Shown piece after piece: positions 61,049 through 64,000 of a DNA stretch of 64,000 bases. The notes under the pieces are model-generated. The model was not told the DNA's origin. It saw only the letters and a list, made by a program, of their open reading frames with translations, and searched no databases. Location of the stretch: NCBI GenBank assembly GCA_021806645.1, contig JAJZQX010000004.1, positions 62,001 to 126,000 on the forward strand, given 5' to 3'. This DNA comes from Myxococcales bacterium. Lineage in GTDB: Bacteria > Myxococcota > Myxococcia > Myxococcales > Anaeromyxobacteraceae. The translations under genes were made by a program, and so were the position numbers. Each line of letters begins with the position of its first letter. Within the stretch, counting starts at the first letter, position 1.

Positions 61049-64000
61049 ATGCCCATCCTCACCGACGCCGCGCTGGAAGCCGAGGTGGTCGCCGCCACCC
61101 GCGGCGACCGTGACGCCTTCGCCCGGCTGGTCGCCGCCACCAGCTCGCTGGTCACCGCCATCACCCTCTCCGAGACGCGGGACGTGGAGCTGGCGCACGA
61201 CGCGGCGCAGGACGTCTACCTCCGGGTCTGGGGCGGCCTCGGCCAGCTGCGCGACCCGGGCAGCTTCCTCCCCTGGCTGCGGCAGGCGGCGCGGCGGCAG
61301 GCGCGGCGGCTCTCCGTGCAGCGGGCCCGGCGCGCCCGCGGCCGGGAGGCCGACGCCGCGCTGGCCGAGGCGCCCGACGCCGGCCCGGGCCCCCGCGAGC
61401 GGCTGCTCGACGGCGAGCGGGCGGCGCTGGTCCGGACCGCGCTCGAGTCGCTCCCCGACGAGGCGCGCGAGACGCTCATCCTCTACTACCGCGAGGGGCA
61501 CTCGACGGCGCAGGTGGCCCGGCTGCTCGGCCTGAGCGACGCGGCGGTGCAGCAGCGGCTCTCGCGGGCGCGGTCACGGGTGCGCGAGGAGGTGCTGCAG
61601 CGGCTCGGCGAAGCGCTGGAGCGGACCGGCCCGGCGGCCGCCTTCACCGTGGCCGTGGTGGCGCTGCTCGCCCCGCGGACCGCGGTGGCGGCCAGCGCCC
61701 AGGCGGCGGGCGGCTTGCTGGCGGCGCTGCAGGTGCCGAAGGCGGCCATCGCCGCTGCGGCGGCGGTGCTGGCGGCGCTCGGTTTCCTCTTCCTCGGTGG
61801 GCCGCTCCGCCCAGGCGGCGGTGGGCCACCGACCGTGACCATCGCCCGGCCGGCGGGGGAGCGGGCTCCGGGCGAGCCGGCGCGAGAGACGCCGCGGATC
61901 GAGTCGCCGGCCGTGGGCGACGGGGCACTGGAGGTACGCGTCACCGCCGCCGGCCGGCCGACCCCCGGCGCCGTGGTCCGCATCTACACCTACGTCCCGA
62001 CCGACGCCGGAACGTCACGCCCGGCCTGGCGGCTGCTGGCGTCGGCGACGGCCGACGTCGCCGGTCTCACCCGCGTCCCCGCCTCGCCGGGGGCCTACCT
62101 CGTGGTCGCCCGCGCTACGGCCTTCGCGCCGGGTCAGCTGACGGTGGTCCGCCCGTTTGGCGAGCCGGTCACGCGCGTCGACGTCGCGCTGGAGGCTGCG
62201 GTCGCTCTTGCCGGCCGGACCATCGACCGGGCCGGCCAGCCGGTGCCACTCGCCTCGCTCTCGCTGATGCGCCTCGGCGAGCCGGGCGCGCCGCGCGTCG
62301 ACCTGCCGGCCGAGGAGCGGTTCTACGCGGCCAGCGACGCGCGCGGCGCCTTCGGGATCGATGGGCTGGCTCCGGGGCGCTGGCAGCTCACCGCCGAGGC
62401 GCCCGGGCACGCCCGGACCACCGTCGACCGGCTCACCCTGCCCCACTCCTCGCCGCTCGACGTGCAGCTCGGCTCGGCCGGCGTCATCGAAGGGCTGGTG
62501 GTCACCGCCGACGGCAAGCCGGCGCCGGGGGCGGAGGTTCGCTTCGCCGGCGGGACGGAGCTGGTGCAGGTGGAGAGCGGGCCGTCCGGCGGCTTCGCCG
62601 CCGAGCTGGCACCGGGGAGCTACCGGGTCTCGGCGGTGCGCGGGGAGGAGGCGGGGTGGGTCGATCGGACCGTGTCGGCCGGCGACCGGGCTGCCGTGAA
62701 GGGGCTGGTGATCCGGCTCGGGACCGGAGCGCGGTTTCTGGGTCGGGTGGTCGATTCGAAGGACGCACCGGTTGGCGGGGCGCAGGTGCTGATCACGCCG
62801 TTCGGAGCGACGGGTGAGTTCACCCGGCTGGAGAGCGGGGCCGACGGCCGCTTCCTCTCTCCGGCCATGCCGCCAGGCGAGTACGACCTCGACGCGTCGG
62901 CCGACGGCAAGGCACCACGTACCGAGCGCGGCCTGGTCCTGCTCGCCGGCCAGCGTTTCGAGCTGACGTTGAAGCTCACCGGCACCGGAGCGATCGCCGG
63001 CACGGTGCGCGGGACCACCGGCGGTCCGCTCGCCGGGGTCCGGATCCGCGGCGGGCTGCGCCGGGGCTCCAGCTTTGGCCAGGTGGATGGCGAGGCGGTG
63101 ACCGACGGCGACGGCCGCTACAGGCTCGACCGGCTCACGCCTGGCGTGGTGGCGGTCACGGCCCGTCGCGGCGAAGAGGCCCTCGGCGCCAACCGGAACG
63201 TCGAGGTGAGGGCCGACGACGCGGCCGCGGCCGACTTCGTGCTCCCCTCGCCGGGCGCGGTCGAGGGGACGGTCACCATGGCTGACGGAACCCCATTGCC
63301 GGAAGAGATCTCGGTCCAGGTCGGGCCCGACCAGGGCGGGTGGTCGTACCGCGAGATGTACCGGGCTGCGATCACCGCGGCAGGTACCTTCCAGCTCCTC
63401 CTCCCAGCCGGCCGCTGGCAAGCCAGCTCATGGAGCTCTGGCCTCACCGCGAAGACCCGGAGGCGGACGCGCTTCACGGTCGAGCCGGGCGCGACGACGC
63501 ACCTGGCGCTGAAGCTCGAGTCCATCACCAAGGACCCGATCTTCCTTCGCGTCCTGGTCCTCGAACCGGGCGGCGCCCCGTCGAGCGGGGCAACCCTCGA
63601 GGTGATGGCGCCCCCGGGCGCCGCCATCTCGACCTACACCAACGTGCAGGGGATCGCCGAGGTCGGCATCGGCACCTCCACGCGCGACACCAGCCCGCTG
63701 CTGGTCACGGCCCGGAACGGCGGCCGGCGCGCGGTCCATGTGCCAGTGGCGCCCGGCGTGAAGGAGGCGACCATCCAGCTGCAGCCCGGTGCCCAGCTGA
63801 GCGGACGGCTCGAGGCCACCGGCGCGCCGTTCACCGGCTTCACGTTGCGCCTGGAGTATGCGCCGTTGCCACCACTCAAGTACGCAGACTCGGAGCAGCG
63901 TCGCTTCACCGGCGACCGCTTCCTGCTGCCCGACGTCCCAGCCGGCGAGGCCACCCTCATCGCCTCGACCGACGATGGCCGCTCCGGTCGCGCCACGGTG
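61049..64000 (+). CDS. ECF sigma factor fused via membrane segment to carboxypeptidase-regulatory-like repeats (3' truncated)
   Basis: The frame runs without a stop to the window end (984 codons). Residues 1-180 are an ECF sigma factor: region 2 is AHDAAQDVYLRVWGGLGQLR (near 49-68) followed by SFLPWLRQAARRQARRLSVQ; region 4 is ALESLPDEARETLILYYREG then HSTAQVARLLGLSDAAVQQR (about 132-180). Residues 195-251 are hydrophobic, with a clear helix AAIAAAAAVLAALGFLFLGG and a weaker earlier one. The remainder has at least eight CarboxypepD_reg/CnaB-like beta-sandwich repeats (for example IEGLVVTADGKPAPGAEVRF; IAGTVRGTTGGPLAGVRIRG). If only one helix spans the membrane, the repeats are periplasmic. 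GGAG precedes the ATG by 7 nt. It follows the NtrX-like gene by 70 nt. Confidence 0.88.
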   Translation, partial: MPILTDAALEAEVVAATRGDRDAFARLVAATSSLVTAITLSETRDVELAHDAAQDVYLRVWGGLGQLRDPGSFLPWLRQAARRQARRLSVQRARRARGREADAALAEAPDAGPGPRERLLDGERAALVRTALESLPDEARETLILYYREGHSTAQVARLLGLSDAAVQQRLSRARSRVREEVLQRLGEALERTGPAAAFTVAVVALLAPRTAVAASAQAAGGLLAALQVPKAAIAAAAAVLAALGFLFLGGPLRPGGGGPPTVTIARPAGERAPGEPARETPRIESPAVGDGALEVRVTAAGRPTPGAVVRIYTYVPTDAGTSRPAWRLLASATADVAGLTRVPASPGAYLVVARATAFAPGQLTVVRPFGEPVTRVDVALEAAVALAGRTIDRAGQPVPLASLSLMRLGEPGAPRVDLPAEERFYAASDARGAFGIDGLAPGRWQLTAEAPGHARTTVDRLTLPHSSPLDVQLGSAGVIEGLVVTADGKPAPGAEVRFAGGTELVQVESGPSGGFAAELAPGSYRVSAVRGEEAGWVDRTVSAGDRAAVKGLVIRLGTGARFLGRVVDSKDAPVGGAQVLITPFGATGEFTRLESGADGRFLSPAMPPGEYDLDASADGKAPRTERGLVLLAGQRFELTLKLTGTGAIAGTVRGTTGGPLAGVRIRGGLRRGSSFGQVDGEAVTDGDGRYRLDRLTPGVVAVTARRGEEALGANRNVEVRADDAAAADFVLPSPGAVEGTVTMADGTPLPEEISVQVGPDQGGWSYREMYRAAITAAGTFQLLLPAGRWQASSWSSGLTAKTRRRTRFTVEPGATTHLALKLESITKDPIFLRVLVLEPGGAPSSGATLEVMAPPGAAISTYTNVQGIAEVGIGTSTRDTSPLLVTARNGGRRAVHVPVAPGVKEATIQLQPGAQLSGRLEATGAPFTGFTLRLEYAPLPPLKYADSEQRRFTGDRFLLPDVPAGEATLIASTDDGRSGRATV

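Noticed and set aside
62015-63421. A 468-codon minus-strand open frame at the right end.
   Set aside because: It is antisense to the sigma-factor fusion, whose plus-strand frame shows clear domains and runs stop-free for 984 codons.

Overview
The window is chromosomal DNA from a very GC-rich Gram-negative bacterium. Lipid A genes, a BamA/Skp/Lol outer-membrane set, a PilZ-containing Ser/Thr kinase, a pseudo-receiver/PATAN/J-domain/TPR protein and an NtrY/NtrX-type pair point to Myxococcota, and the style is closest to Anaeromyxobacter. The species assignment is inference; GC content and family content are visible. I saw no tRNA, rRNA, CRISPR array, insertion sequence or prophage.

Layout. 1-2142 (+): the 3' end of an HExxxH metallopeptidase-like gene and a CorA transporter. 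2161-15204 (-): the conserved rimP-nusA-ylxR-infB-rbfA-truB // rpsO-pnp-dut-purB translation/RNA block. It is interrupted at 6764-8646 by a visibly AT-richer segment holding a beta-barrel gene and an orphan Xre antitoxin on the + strand. A terminator-like hairpin with a U-tract lies just upstream of rimP. 15402-18732: an MBL hydrolase, a DUF1214 gene remnant, a small outer-membrane protein, YedK, and a GGDEF pseudogene broken by one missing base. 18850-21939: a methyltransferase, a GT4 glycosyltransferase and UDP-galactopyranose mutase. 22132-25705 (-): ispA-dxs-tlyA. 25922-30200: three glycosyltransferase-like genes with rmlA and rmlC, separating ispA from otsB-xseA-xseB-receiver (30197-33112). 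33194-35059: the pseudo-receiver/PATAN/J/TPR protein.

35068-49408 (-) is a long envelope and heme block. In transcription order it is lysS, a LolC/E-type permease, lolD, bamA, skp, lpxD, fabZ, lpxA, lpxI, a DUF167 gene, then hemE-hemN-hemH. 49591-52179 (-) is a GH57 branching enzyme abutting a DUF4912 protein with a histone-H1-like Lys/Pro/Ala tail. 52281-64000 (+) is a signalling region: a Ser/Thr kinase, a DUF4390-like protein, an NtrY-like kinase, ydfG, a second EF-G, an NtrX-like activator, and an open-ended gene encoding an ECF sigma factor fused through a membrane segment to at least eight carboxypeptidase-regulatory-like beta-sandwich repeats.

Two things stand out. One is the membrane-anchored sigma-factor fusion at the right edge, which looks like a one-protein signal-to-transcription device. 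The other is a recurrent arrangement in which a -10-like TAnnnT hexamer sits 6-9 nt before the start codon of genes that lack a Shine-Dalgarno, implying many leaderless mRNAs.
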